Assembly: GCA_963716085.1 (NCBI GenBank)
Contig: OY970288.1
Location: 2,914,001 to 2,978,000, forward strand
Reading direction: 5' to 3'
DNA from: Persicitalea sp963716085
GTDB taxonomy: Bacteria; Bacteroidota; Bacteroidia; Cytophagales; Spirosomataceae
DNA length: 64,000 nucleotides
Part shown: positions 43,688-52,521 of the stretch, one piece after another
Numbering within the stretch: position 1 is the stretch's first letter
Layout: each line of letters starts with the position of its first letter
The notes under the pieces: generated by a model
Databases searched by the model: none
What the model was told of the DNA's origin: nothing
The model's input: the letters and a program-made list of their open reading frames with translations, nothing else
Made by a program: the position numbers and the translations under genes

Positions 43688-45559
43688 ATGCAAAGGTACC
43701 GCTCCTTTTTCGTCACCCTATTCTTTACCCTCATTTTCCATTCCCTGACCGCCCAAGAAATATCGGGCGAACAAAAAAAATGGCACAAGGTCACTTTTGA
43801 TTTTGCCGGGCCACTGACCTCCGAAACGGCACTGCCCAACCCATTCACCTACTATCGCCTGAACGTCACGTTCACCCACGAGAGCGGCTCCCCCGTGCTG
43901 GTAGTGCCGGGCTTCTTTGCGGCCGACGGGCAGTCCGCCCAAAGTTCGGCGGCGGGGGGCAATGTGTGGCGGGTGTATTTCGCGCCGCCCGAAACCGGGA
44001 AGTGGAATTACGACGTTTCTTTCAAAGGCGGCGAGAATGCCGCCGTGGGCGGAACGGGCGAGCCAGCGGGCTACATGCATGGTCAGAAGGGTAGTTTTGA
44101 CGTAAGCCCTACTGACAAGTCCGCGCCAGATAACCGCGCCAAAGGACGCCTCCAATACAACGGTACCCGCTACCTGCAATACGCCGAGACGGGCGAGGAC
44201 TTTATCAAAGTCGGGGCCGACTCGCCGGAGAATATGCTGCACTACGCCGACTTCGACGGCACACCCGACGGCTACGGGAAATTAGGAAGGGAATACCTTC
44301 GACTCATGAAAACCTGGGAGCCGCATGCGCAGGATGCCGACGGATCGGAGAAAGACTATACCTGGAAAAACGGCAAAGGCAAAAACATCATGGGGGCGAT
44401 CAACTACCTGGCCAAGAAGGGGCAAAACGCCTTTTCGTTCCTGACTTTCTCGGTCGATGGCGACGATGGCTGCGTTTTTCCGCACACCGTCAAGGATGAT
44501 TCTCTTTTTCTGAAATCCTCGCAAGAATCGAAATCCTGGCAGCAGGCCCTCCACCACGACCGCTTCGACTGCTCCAAACTCGATCAATGGGAGCGGATGT
44601 TCGACTACGCCGAAACCAAGGGAATGTACCTGCACTTCAAGACTTTTGAAAATGAAAATATCGCCCTGATGGGGCAAGATGGACTCACCGACGAGCGCAA
44701 GCTTTACTACCGCGAACTCATCGCCCGCTTCGGCCATCACCTGGCCCTCAACTGGAACCTGAGCGAGGAAACCAAACTGGATGTCGCCCTCGTGCGTGAA
44801 ACGGCAGCCTACGTTCGCCACCTGGACCCCTACAAAAACCCCGTGGTGCAGCACACTTTTTCCTATGGCCACGGCAACGACGACATTATCAAGAAACCGA
44901 ATTACAACTATTATTGGATGAACCTCGTCGGCTTTCAGTCGGAGCTGACAGGGGCCTCGCTGCAACTCCAAAAACACGCGGTTCATAGCCAGGTAAAACG
45001 CTGGGTGGAAATCTCCGAAGAAAGCGGCAAGCCCTGGGTAATCTGCAACGACGAACAGGGTGACGCCGCCACGGGCGTCACGGTGGACGCCGACAGTCCA
45101 CTTTTCAAGAACAAACTACCCGACAACCTGGATGAAATTCGCCACGAAGTACTATGGGCCACGCTCATGGCGGGCGGCGCGGGCGTCGAGTACTACTACG
45201 GCTACCAGGCCGAAACCAACGACCTCAATGCCGAAGACCACCGGACTCGGGCGCACAAGTACGAGCAGGCCAAAATCGCCCACGACTTCTTTGTAAAGTA
45301 TCTTCCTTTCGCCGAAATGGGGTCGATGGATGAAGTGACGGCTCAGCCCGACGACTACGTATTTGGTAAAGAAGGCGTAGTGTACGCCGTGTACCTTCCC
45401 ACGGGCGGGGACGTGGCGATGCAATTACCCGCCGGGAAATGGTCCCTTCAATGGTACAATCCCCGCGAAGGTGGTGGTTTGTCGGCCAAGAAAGCTTTTT
45501 CTAAAAACGCCGGTGCACCCGATGGGAAAGACTGGGTAGCGCTGATTACCAAAAACTGA
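43688..45559 (+). CDS. secreted DUF5060 putative glycoside hydrolase
   Basis: A 623-residue exported protein (signal MQRYRSFFVTLFFTLIFHSLTAQ). Residues about 30-140 are the DUF5060 beta-sandwich (WHKVTFDFAGPL, NVWRVYFAPPETGKWNYDVSF), about 150-530 a TIM-barrel-like catalytic body (MYLHFKTFENEN, HHLALNWNLSEETKLD), and the last 80 residues a putative collagen-binding-type beta-sandwich (YAVYLPTGGDVAMQLPAGKW). Related proteins act on polysaccharides but the bond cleaved here is unknown. It leads a four-gene plus-strand operon. Confidence 0.82.
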   Translation: MQRYRSFFVTLFFTLIFHSLTAQEISGEQKKWHKVTFDFAGPLTSETALPNPFTYYRLNVTFTHESGSPVLVVPGFFAADGQSAQSSAAGGNVWRVYFAPPETGKWNYDVSFKGGENAAVGGTGEPAGYMHGQKGSFDVSPTDKSAPDNRAKGRLQYNGTRYLQYAETGEDFIKVGADSPENMLHYADFDGTPDGYGKLGREYLRLMKTWEPHAQDADGSEKDYTWKNGKGKNIMGAINYLAKKGQNAFSFLTFSVDGDDGCVFPHTVKDDSLFLKSSQESKSWQQALHHDRFDCSKLDQWERMFDYAETKGMYLHFKTFENENIALMGQDGLTDERKLYYRELIARFGHHLALNWNLSEETKLDVALVRETAAYVRHLDPYKNPVVQHTFSYGHGNDDIIKKPNYNYYWMNLVGFQSELTGASLQLQKHAVHSQVKRWVEISEESGKPWVICNDEQGDAATGVTVDADSPLFKNKLPDNLDEIRHEVLWATLMAGGAGVEYYYGYQAETNDLNAEDHRTRAHKYEQAKIAHDFFVKYLPFAEMGSMDEVTAQPDDYVFGKEGVVYAVYLPTGGDVAMQLPAGKWSLQWYNPREGGGLSAKKAFSKNAGAPDGKDWVALITKN

Positions 45560-45567
45560 CGCACCCC

Positions 45568-46176
45568 GTGAGCAAGACTCTTGCAATAATACTTTTGGCC
45601 CTGGTCGCGCACAGTTGCGCGACCAAAGTACCCACCGAAGCCAACGGACAACTGGAAGTGGAGGCAGAAAACTTTACCGCCCAAACCAAAGACGAGGTGC
45701 GCAAGTGGGTCACCGTCAAAGACCAGCACGCTGCCGCTGCCTCCGGCAAAGCCTACGTCGAATGCCTGCCCGATACCCGCGTCACGCACGACGACAAACT
45801 GATAAGAAGCGAGAATTTTTCTAACGTAGCGGGCGAAATGGCAGTGCTAACTTACGCGGTAAATATCAAAACCAAAGGTCGCTACTACGTGTGGGTGCGG
45901 GCCTACTCCACCGGATCGGAAGACAACGGCATTCACGTAGGACTCGATGGGCGGTGGCCGGAATCGGGCCAGCGGATGCAGTGGTGCGAGGGCAAAAACG
46001 CCTGGACTTGGGAAAGCAAGCAACGCACCGAAAAAGTACATTGCGGTGAGCCGTACCTGATTTACCTGGACATCGATAAACCCGGACAGCATATCGTTCA
46101 ATTCTCGATGCGAGAGGACGGATTTGAATTCGATAAATTCCTGCTGACGTTGGACAAAGATTTTTTTCCTAATTAA
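45568..46176 (+). CDS. lipoprotein with carbohydrate-binding-like domain (GTG start)
   Basis: A 202-residue lipoprotein started at a GTG, which gives a signal ending in the lipobox LVAHSCATK. The mature part resembles the carbohydrate-binding domain at the end of GH115 and related proteins: LEVEAENFTAQTK, YYVWVRAYSTGSEDNGIHVGLDG and HIVQFSMREDGFEFDKFLLT. No catalytic residues are expected. It starts 8 bp after the DUF5060 gene and likely helps hold the same glycan at the cell surface. Confidence 0.78.
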   Translation: MSKTLAIILLALVAHSCATKVPTEANGQLEVEAENFTAQTKDEVRKWVTVKDQHAAAASGKAYVECLPDTRVTHDDKLIRSENFSNVAGEMAVLTYAVNIKTKGRYYVWVRAYSTGSEDNGIHVGLDGRWPESGQRMQWCEGKNAWTWESKQRTEKVHCGEPYLIYLDIDKPGQHIVQFSMREDGFEFDKFLLTLDKDFFPN

Positions 46177-46199
46177 ATCCTGACCTATTTATTCCACCC

Positions 46200-47006
46200 A
46201 TGAGAACCAAACTACTTTGTACCGTCCTGATTCTCACACTTTTTGTAGGCTGCAAAAAAGTGGAGGAAACCGCTGAGGCCAGCCTAGCCACCACCACTCC
46301 CCAGAAAAACGACACTTACTTCCAGTACTCCATTTGGTGGGCGTTTACTAACAAAGTATTCGACGCCGACCTCTCCGTGCAAGACCTCAAAACCAAGGGC
46401 GACGTCGGCCTCGGCTCGTTCAATAGGCTGGATGGCGAGATGGTGATGGTGGACGGCACGCCCTACCGCATTCGTGAGGACGGCACGGTGTCGGAAGGCG
46501 CGAACGAGGACAAACTGGTGTACGCCAATGCCGTGCATTTTGAAACGGACGAAGAGTTCGAGATTACCCAAACGTCCGTTAGCTTCGACACGCTCCAAAA
46601 CCGCGTGATGCGGCAACTGCCCTCCCCCAACTACTTCTACGCCTTCGTCATCAAGGGCAAATTCGCTCGCCTGAAATGCGGCGGACTTAAGAAGCAAGAG
46701 CGGCCCTTCGTGGACGGGCTGGATGTGCTGATTCCCAACCGACCGATTTTCGAGGCCACCGACGTCGAGGGAACGATGGTCGGGTTCTACTGCCCCGATT
46801 TTATCGGAAATATCAACACCAAAGGCTTTCACTTTCACTTCATCTCCGACGACCGGAAGTTTGGCGGCCACGTGATGGAAATGGAAACCGCCGGGCCGTT
46901 GGTGATAAAAATGGATCAGAAATCCGACTACAATTTTCAACTACCTGATAACGATGATTTCGGGAATGTGAGTTTTGAGAAAGAGTTTCAGTATAAGAAA
47001 GATTGA
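46200..47006 (+). CDS. budA: lipoprotein alpha-acetolactate decarboxylase
   Basis: A 268-residue protein with a lipoprotein signal (lipobox LFVGCKK, Cys19) fused to a full alpha-acetolactate decarboxylase domain, which converts 2-acetolactate to acetoin. Family blocks are clear: GDVGLGSFNRLDGEMVMVDG, TMVGFYCPDFIGNIN and GFHFHFISDDRKFGGHVMEM. The zinc ligands are His211, His213 and His224; the +2/+11 spacing matches the characterised enzyme. A conserved acidic site occurs as LDGEM near residue 80. Such enzymes are usually cytoplasmic, so the predicted membrane location is odd. No acetolactate synthase is nearby. It lies 23 bp after the CBM-like gene in a glycan operon. Confidence 0.85.
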   Translation: MRTKLLCTVLILTLFVGCKKVEETAEASLATTTPQKNDTYFQYSIWWAFTNKVFDADLSVQDLKTKGDVGLGSFNRLDGEMVMVDGTPYRIREDGTVSEGANEDKLVYANAVHFETDEEFEITQTSVSFDTLQNRVMRQLPSPNYFYAFVIKGKFARLKCGGLKKQERPFVDGLDVLIPNRPIFEATDVEGTMVGFYCPDFIGNINTKGFHFHFISDDRKFGGHVMEMETAGPLVIKMDQKSDYNFQLPDNDDFGNVSFEKEFQYKKD

Positions 47007-47935
47007 TGAGAAGCATGAAAAATAGCCAAGTCCTGATTTTAATCTTCGCCGCCCAGTTGGCCGCCGCCCAATCCCGACAGATTTGCGTCACGGTGGACGA
47101 CCTGCCCACGGTGGCCTACGGAGCCGATAACCACGCCGAAATCACCAGCAAACTCATCGCGCATTTTAACAAGTACAAAATCCCCGCCATTGGCTTCGTG
47201 AACGAGAGCAAGCTTTACCCCGGCGGAGAATTGCGCACGAAGGAGGTAGCCCTGCTGAAAGAATGGTTGGACAATGGCTACGAACTGGGAAACCATACGT
47301 TTAGGCACAGCAGCTACCACCGGACACTGTTCAGCGATTATACCGCCGATGTGTTGAAAGGAGCGGTAGTCACGCCGCCGCTTAGTAAGAAAGCCGGACT
47401 ACCGTGGCGGTACTTTCGGCACCCCTACCTGCACATCGGTACCCGGGCATCGGCTTATGATTCGCTGAGCATCTTCCTTACCGAACAGGGCTACACCGAA
47501 GCACCCGTGACGGTCGATAACAACGACTTTTTGTTTGCAAAATCTTACGCCATCGCGCACCGCAAAGGGAATACCGCGCTCACCCAACGCATCGGCTCCG
47601 ACTACGTCAAGTACATGGAAGCCAAGGTGATTTTCTACCAAGAAGCCAGCCAAAAGCTTTTCGAGCGCGAAATTCCGCAGGTGCTGCTCATTCACGCCAG
47701 CTTGCTCAACGCCGACTACCTCGACGACCTGGCCGAGATGTACCAGCGCAACGGATACGTTTTCATCGACCTGCCCACGGCGCTCAAGGATGACGCCTAC
47801 CGCGAAAAGATCACCAAATTCGGCAACTACGGCATTTCCTGGATCGACCGCTGGGCGATTAGTAGGGGTATGCCTAAGGAATTCTTTGCCAACGACCCGC
47901 CTACGCCGGAGTATATCAATGAAGTGATGAGATAA
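47006..47935 (+). CDS. secreted polysaccharide deacetylase family protein
   Basis: A 309-residue exported NodB-like deacetylase; the ATG at 47006 overlaps the upstream stop by one base (TGATG), though an in-frame ATG at 47015 is also possible. Metal-binding motifs are TVDDLPTVAYG near residue 26, GNHTFRHSSYH near 95 and FRHPYLHIG near 140, with a C-terminal LLIHASLLNADYLD segment. Such enzymes deacetylate chitin, peptidoglycan or xylan. It closes the four-gene operon, and a shared acetylated glycan substrate with its partners is a reasonable inference. Confidence 0.87.
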   Translation: MRSMKNSQVLILIFAAQLAAAQSRQICVTVDDLPTVAYGADNHAEITSKLIAHFNKYKIPAIGFVNESKLYPGGELRTKEVALLKEWLDNGYELGNHTFRHSSYHRTLFSDYTADVLKGAVVTPPLSKKAGLPWRYFRHPYLHIGTRASAYDSLSIFLTEQGYTEAPVTVDNNDFLFAKSYAIAHRKGNTALTQRIGSDYVKYMEAKVIFYQEASQKLFEREIPQVLLIHASLLNADYLDDLAEMYQRNGYVFIDLPTALKDDAYREKITKFGNYGISWIDRWAISRGMPKEFFANDPPTPEYINEVMR

Positions 47936-48011
47936 GCTATGGAGATATGTATAGAAGGATGAAGGCCCGACTACCCGTCAGACTTACTCAGAATGCAGCC
48001 CGAAAGCCTTG

Positions 48012-49193
48012 TTAGCTAATATTTCCTCCCCAGTACCAGTCCTTGAATTCACCATTTGTAAGATGGCGGCCGATCAGCCAGCGCTCAGACAGGTCAAGGT
48101 CATCAGCACGGTAGTTGAGCACTTTCAGGTCCGGGAGAGAGGGCGTTTCTTTTACTTCGATTGCGATCTTTTTGTTCAAGATAAAATCGACCTCCTGTCC
48201 CGTTTTCTTTTGATAATAGGTCACTTCCCCCATTTGTAATAATTGCAGGGCAACCGAGTTCTCAAAAGCCTGACCGCTGCTGACCTGCGCCAGTACTTGC
48301 AGAATGCCGTTGTCGGCCAAATAGATTTTACGACGGGTGGAGATTTCCTTGTCTTTGTTTTTGGTAAAAGTCGGGATTCGGTGAATAAAATAGGTGTACT
48401 CAAATAAATCAAGGTATTCGTTTAATTTCACCCGGCTGATGCCCGTAATACTACTCAGTTTGCTGGCGTCGATGCGGCTGCCAATGTGCGAAGCCAGCAA
48501 TTGGCACAGACGGTACAGGTCACTACTTATCTGAAAATCAGACAACAGTTTGATATCCAGCTCTATGTAGGCGTTGATGATGTCTTTTAAAAATTCATTC
48601 CTATCTTCATCGGTTTCAGCTAAAACCACCTCGGGGAAGCCGCCAAAACGTAGGAAAGTTTCGTATTCCGGCTTGAAAAGGCGGTAGAAGAACTCCGAAA
48701 ACGGTTGCCGGGAAAAAGGCTCGAACCGTGATTTCTCAAAACCCCGAAAAGCCAGAAACTCATAGAACGAGAGAGGATAGAGTTCGAAGATTCTCTTTCG
48801 GCCCGCCAGGCTTTCTGTAAAGTGGTTTTTGAGGTAATAGGAGCTAGATCCCGTAAGGATGAATTTTACGGCGTAGGTATCGTGCAGGTATTTGACGACG
48901 CTCGGCGAGTGTGGCACCAACTGAATTTCATCCAAGGCCAGCACGGCAGGTTGGCTCAAATCCAGACCCAGTGCTTTCAGCCCGGCTTCGACAGCATTAT
49001 AGCTATTTTCGTCGAACAGCAACCGATTCTCCACCTTTTCAAAGTCCAGATAAAGCTTGTTGTCGTGTTCGACGTTTTCCAGCAGAAAGCGCAGGGCGGT
49101 CGTTTTACCTACCCGTCGCATTCCCGTTATGACGGTAGCCTGAGGCTTACTCAGGTGAGCCAGCAGCTTAGGGAAAATCAGTCTTTCGATCAT
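48012..49193 (-). CDS. AAA+ ATPase with DUF4143 domain
   Basis: A 393-residue protein. Residues 1-150 are a P-loop ATPase with Walker A TGMRRVGKTT (about 23-32), Walker B VLALDEIQL near 93 and sensor FILTGSSSYYL. The DUF4143 region follows (IELDIKLLSDFQISSDLYRL, GISRVKLNEYLDLFEYTYFI), ending in a PD-(D/E)xK-like nuclease segment (YYQKKTGQEVDFILNKKIAIEVKE). This family is abundant, patchily distributed and prone to transfer; its role is unclear. An 18-bp inverted repeat touches the start codon. It has no obvious operon partner. Confidence 0.9.
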   Translation of the reverse strand: MIERLIFPKLLAHLSKPQATVITGMRRVGKTTALRFLLENVEHDNKLYLDFEKVENRLLFDENSYNAVEAGLKALGLDLSQPAVLALDEIQLVPHSPSVVKYLHDTYAVKFILTGSSSYYLKNHFTESLAGRKRIFELYPLSFYEFLAFRGFEKSRFEPFSRQPFSEFFYRLFKPEYETFLRFGGFPEVVLAETDEDRNEFLKDIINAYIELDIKLLSDFQISSDLYRLCQLLASHIGSRIDASKLSSITGISRVKLNEYLDLFEYTYFIHRIPTFTKNKDKEISTRRKIYLADNGILQVLAQVSSGQAFENSVALQLLQMGEVTYYQKKTGQEVDFILNKKIAIEVKETPSLPDLKVLNYRADDLDLSERWLIGRHLTNGEFKDWYWGGNIS

Positions 49194-49238
49194 GAAGTGT
49201 TACTTTTTGTACAAATTTATTACAAAAAGTAATACTTC
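49194..49238. promoter_or_regulatory. 18-bp inverted repeat at the ATPase start codon
   Basis: The arms are 49194-49211 and 49221-49238, around a 9-base AT-rich loop, with a single mismatch. The core is TTACTTTTTGTA. The left arm begins directly at the base before the ATPase start, so it would lie at the 5' end of the message or serve as an operator. Confidence 0.8.
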
Positions 49239-49310
49239 GTGTAAATACCTTACTTCCGAAGGCTGGTTAGATCATAACCGGCGATCAGTTTGGGTGCGAC
49301 AAACGTACCA

Positions 49311-50867
49311 TTAACGCCTGCGAAGAAGCCGCTGCCAAAAAGTCTCCCCGTCGGGCAGGAAGCAAGCGTTGGGTGACCGGGGCGGGCGACGAAAAAGCCC
49401 CGCCGAAAGTCCGGCGTAGAGATTGAAAGTCTTGGGTTTTCCAACATTCAAAAGGCCCAGCAAATGGTCGGTACCGAACCACAAAGGCCCCACGCGCCCG
49501 GCCAGACCCACGCCGAACGACCCGTAGCGATTCATGACCGACACCGGAACCGATACCTCGTACCAACGGTGTTCGTAGCGCGGCGTCACGGCCAGCACGG
49601 ATTCGTTCTTCATGCCAAATGCCCCGGCCGATACGAGGTTCTGCACCCATAGGGCATTGACGTAGACGTTAGGCTGCACTTGATAGTCGACGCTGGTCTG
49701 CAGCGCGGTAGGCAGCACAGAGCGATAGGAGGTCGTCGGCGTACTGGTGTCCGTACCCAACGATGAGCTGACGGCCTCGAAAAAACCCGCCGTGCCGTCC
49801 AGTTTCTGAAAATTCTCGAAGCGAAAAGTCCGGTTTGCCGCCGTGGCTTGAAACTGACTGACGTAGTCAGGATTCTTGAAGCGGACGCCGCCCACATCCG
49901 TCAGCGCTACCGACACGCGGTAGAGGTATTTGTTGACGCTGCCATCGTATTTACGGACGCCCCGGTCGGTGAAGGAATGGCGGTGGGCATTGGGCCGATA
50001 CTCGTACACCATCCCCACATCGAACCCCCAGCCGCTCCCGGCCGGAGCATTCCCCGCCAGCCAGGCGGGCGTGGGCTTGAAATCCTGAAAAGCAGCGTCA
50101 CTGGTGTAGCCGTATTGGGTGTCGATTGTCGGCAGACCGATCAGTTCTTTTTTGTTTTGGTAATTTTCGTCGGGATAAATGCCGAATGCACCGTCGTTGA
50201 CAATGATATGGGCGTTGTACAGCCCCACGAGCCGCTTGGCCGTGACACCGACCTTGAAGAAATCCGTTTCGTTGTTCAGCAGCACGCCGCCCAGCGTCAG
50301 GGCCACTTCGCCCACGCCGTTCAGGTGGAGTTGCCCCGATTGATCTTCGAACAACTGCTTCTGGATATCCTCCCCCTTACCGCGACCGCGCAGCGCTTGC
50401 GCCAGCGATTCGGTAACTTGGGTCATGTTGCCGAGTACCCGAACCCGGGAGGTGGCCGCAACGCCAAACCGCCCGTCGAGCAGCGAAACCATCACCGACG
50501 GTAGCCGACCCTCCACGCCCAGATTCATGTGTTTGGGGCGTCCGTTGAGCTTTTGCTCCAAATCCGCGCGTGGCAGGATGATCGCCCCGCGCTCATTGCG
50601 GTATTTGTCAGGAACCGAGCCCGTCATGAGCGACAGAAAGGAATAGGGGACATTGTACCTGATGTGGTTGTTGGCCAGGTACATTTGTGCCCCGACGAAA
50701 TTGACGTGAACGCTGTACCGCGAGTCGGCCACGAAGGCCGGATTATGGTACAGGGCCTGGGTACCGGCATAATTACCCATCGCTGCACCCGGCATGTGCT
50801 GGGCCACCAGCCGGTGGAAAAATGCGATCGTAAACAACAGGAGGAGGAAGGAAAACCGACGGATCAT
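49311..50867 (-). CDS. DUF5723 outer-membrane protein
   Basis: A 518-residue exported protein (signal MIRRFSFLLLLFTIAF to VAQ) of the DUF5723 family, Bacteroidota-specific beta-barrels. The typical start is visible: PGAAMGNYAGTQALYHNPA and VNFVGAQMYLANNHIRY, followed by alternating strands such as GWGFDVGMVYEYRP and VSVPVSVMNRYGSFGVG. It ends in a basic LLRRR tail; an alternative frame near the 3' end is discussed below. No function is established. It is monocistronic. Confidence 0.85.
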   Translation of the reverse strand: MIRRFSFLLLLFTIAFFHRLVAQHMPGAAMGNYAGTQALYHNPAFVADSRYSVHVNFVGAQMYLANNHIRYNVPYSFLSLMTGSVPDKYRNERGAIILPRADLEQKLNGRPKHMNLGVEGRLPSVMVSLLDGRFGVAATSRVRVLGNMTQVTESLAQALRGRGKGEDIQKQLFEDQSGQLHLNGVGEVALTLGGVLLNNETDFFKVGVTAKRLVGLYNAHIIVNDGAFGIYPDENYQNKKELIGLPTIDTQYGYTSDAAFQDFKPTPAWLAGNAPAGSGWGFDVGMVYEYRPNAHRHSFTDRGVRKYDGSVNKYLYRVSVALTDVGGVRFKNPDYVSQFQATAANRTFRFENFQKLDGTAGFFEAVSSSLGTDTSTPTTSYRSVLPTALQTSVDYQVQPNVYVNALWVQNLVSAGAFGMKNESVLAVTPRYEHRWYEVSVPVSVMNRYGSFGVGLAGRVGPLWFGTDHLLGLLNVGKPKTFNLYAGLSAGLFRRPPRSPNACFLPDGETFWQRLLRRR

Positions 50868-51023
50868 GGTAGGCTGTAAACGTGGGCGCGGGACAATTAG
50901 CGCGGAAACGGGCTTAAATATCGCAATAAAAGCCTAAAATTTTTAATAATTTGGTAAAACCAATCGCCCGCCATAAATTGTTCGGCAGTAAGCACCAACC
51001 CAACAAAAGACGATCCATAACCT

Positions 51024-52454
51024 ATGAATTTTTCCTTTGACAATTATAATTCCGAAGCCTTTTATGACGAAATGTTCCGGCCCGAGGGCCAAATACGGCC
51101 TGGTTACGAGCACCTGAAAACCAAATTCGAGACGCTTACCAGCCAGGATCTCCTCAACCGACAGCAAACCGCCGAGCGCTCGATGCTCTCGATGGGCATT
51201 ACCTTCAACGTATATTCCGAGGGCGAGGGCACCGAACGCACCATGCCCATCGACATTATTCCGCGCGTGATCACGGGCCAGGAGTGGGAAGAAATGGAAC
51301 GCGGCCTCAAGCAGCGCATCAAGGCCCTGAATATGTTCATCCACGATGTCTACAACGACCAGAACATCCTGAACGACGGCGTCGTACCGCGCGACCTGAT
51401 CGAGTCCAGCAAGTGCTATCTGGAGGCTTGTAAAGGCATTACGCCGCCCAAAGGAATCTGGTGCCACATCACCGGCACCGACCTCATCCGGGGCGACGAC
51501 GGCACTTTCATGGTGCTGGAAGACAACCTCCGCTGCCCGTCGGGCGTGTCGTACATGCTGGAAAACCGTGAGCTGTCCAAGCAGTTATTTCCCGACGTGC
51601 TGGCCCGCACGGGCGTGCGGCCCGTGTCGGACTACGCCACCCGACTCCACCACATGCTGCAGCACCTCAGCGACCGTCCCAATCCTAATGTGGTGGTGCT
51701 TACGCCCGGCATCTACAACTCAGCCTACTTCGAGCATTCGTATCTCGCCCAGCAAATGGGCGTCGAACTGGTAGACGCCCGCGACCTGGTCGTCTCGGAC
51801 GGCTTCGTCAAGATGCGCACGACCAAGGGCTTCGAGATCGTGGACGTCATTTACCGCCGCCTCGACGATACCTTCCTCGACCCCAAAGTCTTCAATCCCG
51901 ATTCCATGCTAGGCGTGCCGGGTATCTTCGAAGTATTCAAGCAGGGGCACGTTGCCCTGGCCAACGCCCCCGGCACGGGCGTGGCCGACGACAAGGTGAT
52001 CTACGCTTACGTGCCCCGCATCATCAAGTACTACCTGGATGAGGAGGCGATTATTCCCAACGTGAAAACCTACATCTGTCGGGAGAAGGAGGACTTCGAC
52101 TATGTGATGGAAAACATCGAACAACTCGTCGTGAAGGAAGCCAACGAAGCAGGCGGCTACGGGATGCTCATTGGCCCCAAGGCTACTGCTGAAGAACACG
52201 AAGAATTCCGCCAGAAAATCCGCGACAATCCCCGCAACTACATCGCCCAACCCACCATCTCGCTCTCGCGCGTCCCCTGCATGATGATGGATCACGCCGA
52301 AGGGCGGCACGTGGATCTGCGTCCGTATATCCTCTACGGTGAGGACATCCACGTCATGCCCGGCGGGCTGACGCGCGTTGCTTTGCGGAAGGGGTCGCTG
52401 GTGGTTAATTCTTCGCAGGGTGGGGGCGGGAAGGATACGTGGGTACTTTATTGA
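51024..52454 (+). CDS. circularly permuted type 2 ATP-grasp protein
   Basis: A 476-residue cytosolic protein of the DUF404/DUF407 circularly permuted ATP-grasp family. It has FDNYNSEAFYDEMFRPEG at the start, MVLEDNLRCPSGVSYMLENR near residue 160, and VVKEANEAGGYGMLIGP near 370. These proteins are predicted peptide-bond or amide-forming ligases and usually occur beside an alpha-E domain protein and a transglutaminase-like protease. Neither neighbour is present here, so this is an orphan copy. The substrate is unknown. Confidence 0.92.
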   Translation: MNFSFDNYNSEAFYDEMFRPEGQIRPGYEHLKTKFETLTSQDLLNRQQTAERSMLSMGITFNVYSEGEGTERTMPIDIIPRVITGQEWEEMERGLKQRIKALNMFIHDVYNDQNILNDGVVPRDLIESSKCYLEACKGITPPKGIWCHITGTDLIRGDDGTFMVLEDNLRCPSGVSYMLENRELSKQLFPDVLARTGVRPVSDYATRLHHMLQHLSDRPNPNVVVLTPGIYNSAYFEHSYLAQQMGVELVDARDLVVSDGFVKMRTTKGFEIVDVIYRRLDDTFLDPKVFNPDSMLGVPGIFEVFKQGHVALANAPGTGVADDKVIYAYVPRIIKYYLDEEAIIPNVKTYICREKEDFDYVMENIEQLVVKEANEAGGYGMLIGPKATAEEHEEFRQKIRDNPRNYIAQPTISLSRVPCMMMDHAEGRHVDLRPYILYGEDIHVMPGGLTRVALRKGSLVVNSSQGGGGKDTWVLY

Positions 52455-52521
52455 GAATTAATGATGTCATCCACATCTCGGATCTCCACGTACTTGGTGA
52501 TAAAGTCTAAATAAATCACTA

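Noticed and set aside
49250..49447. Possible frameshift at the end of the DUF5723 gene
   Set aside because: An alternative frame gives a plausible-looking tail (NGTFVAPKLIAGYDL), but the main frame already ends after a likely last strand and homologue alignment would be needed.
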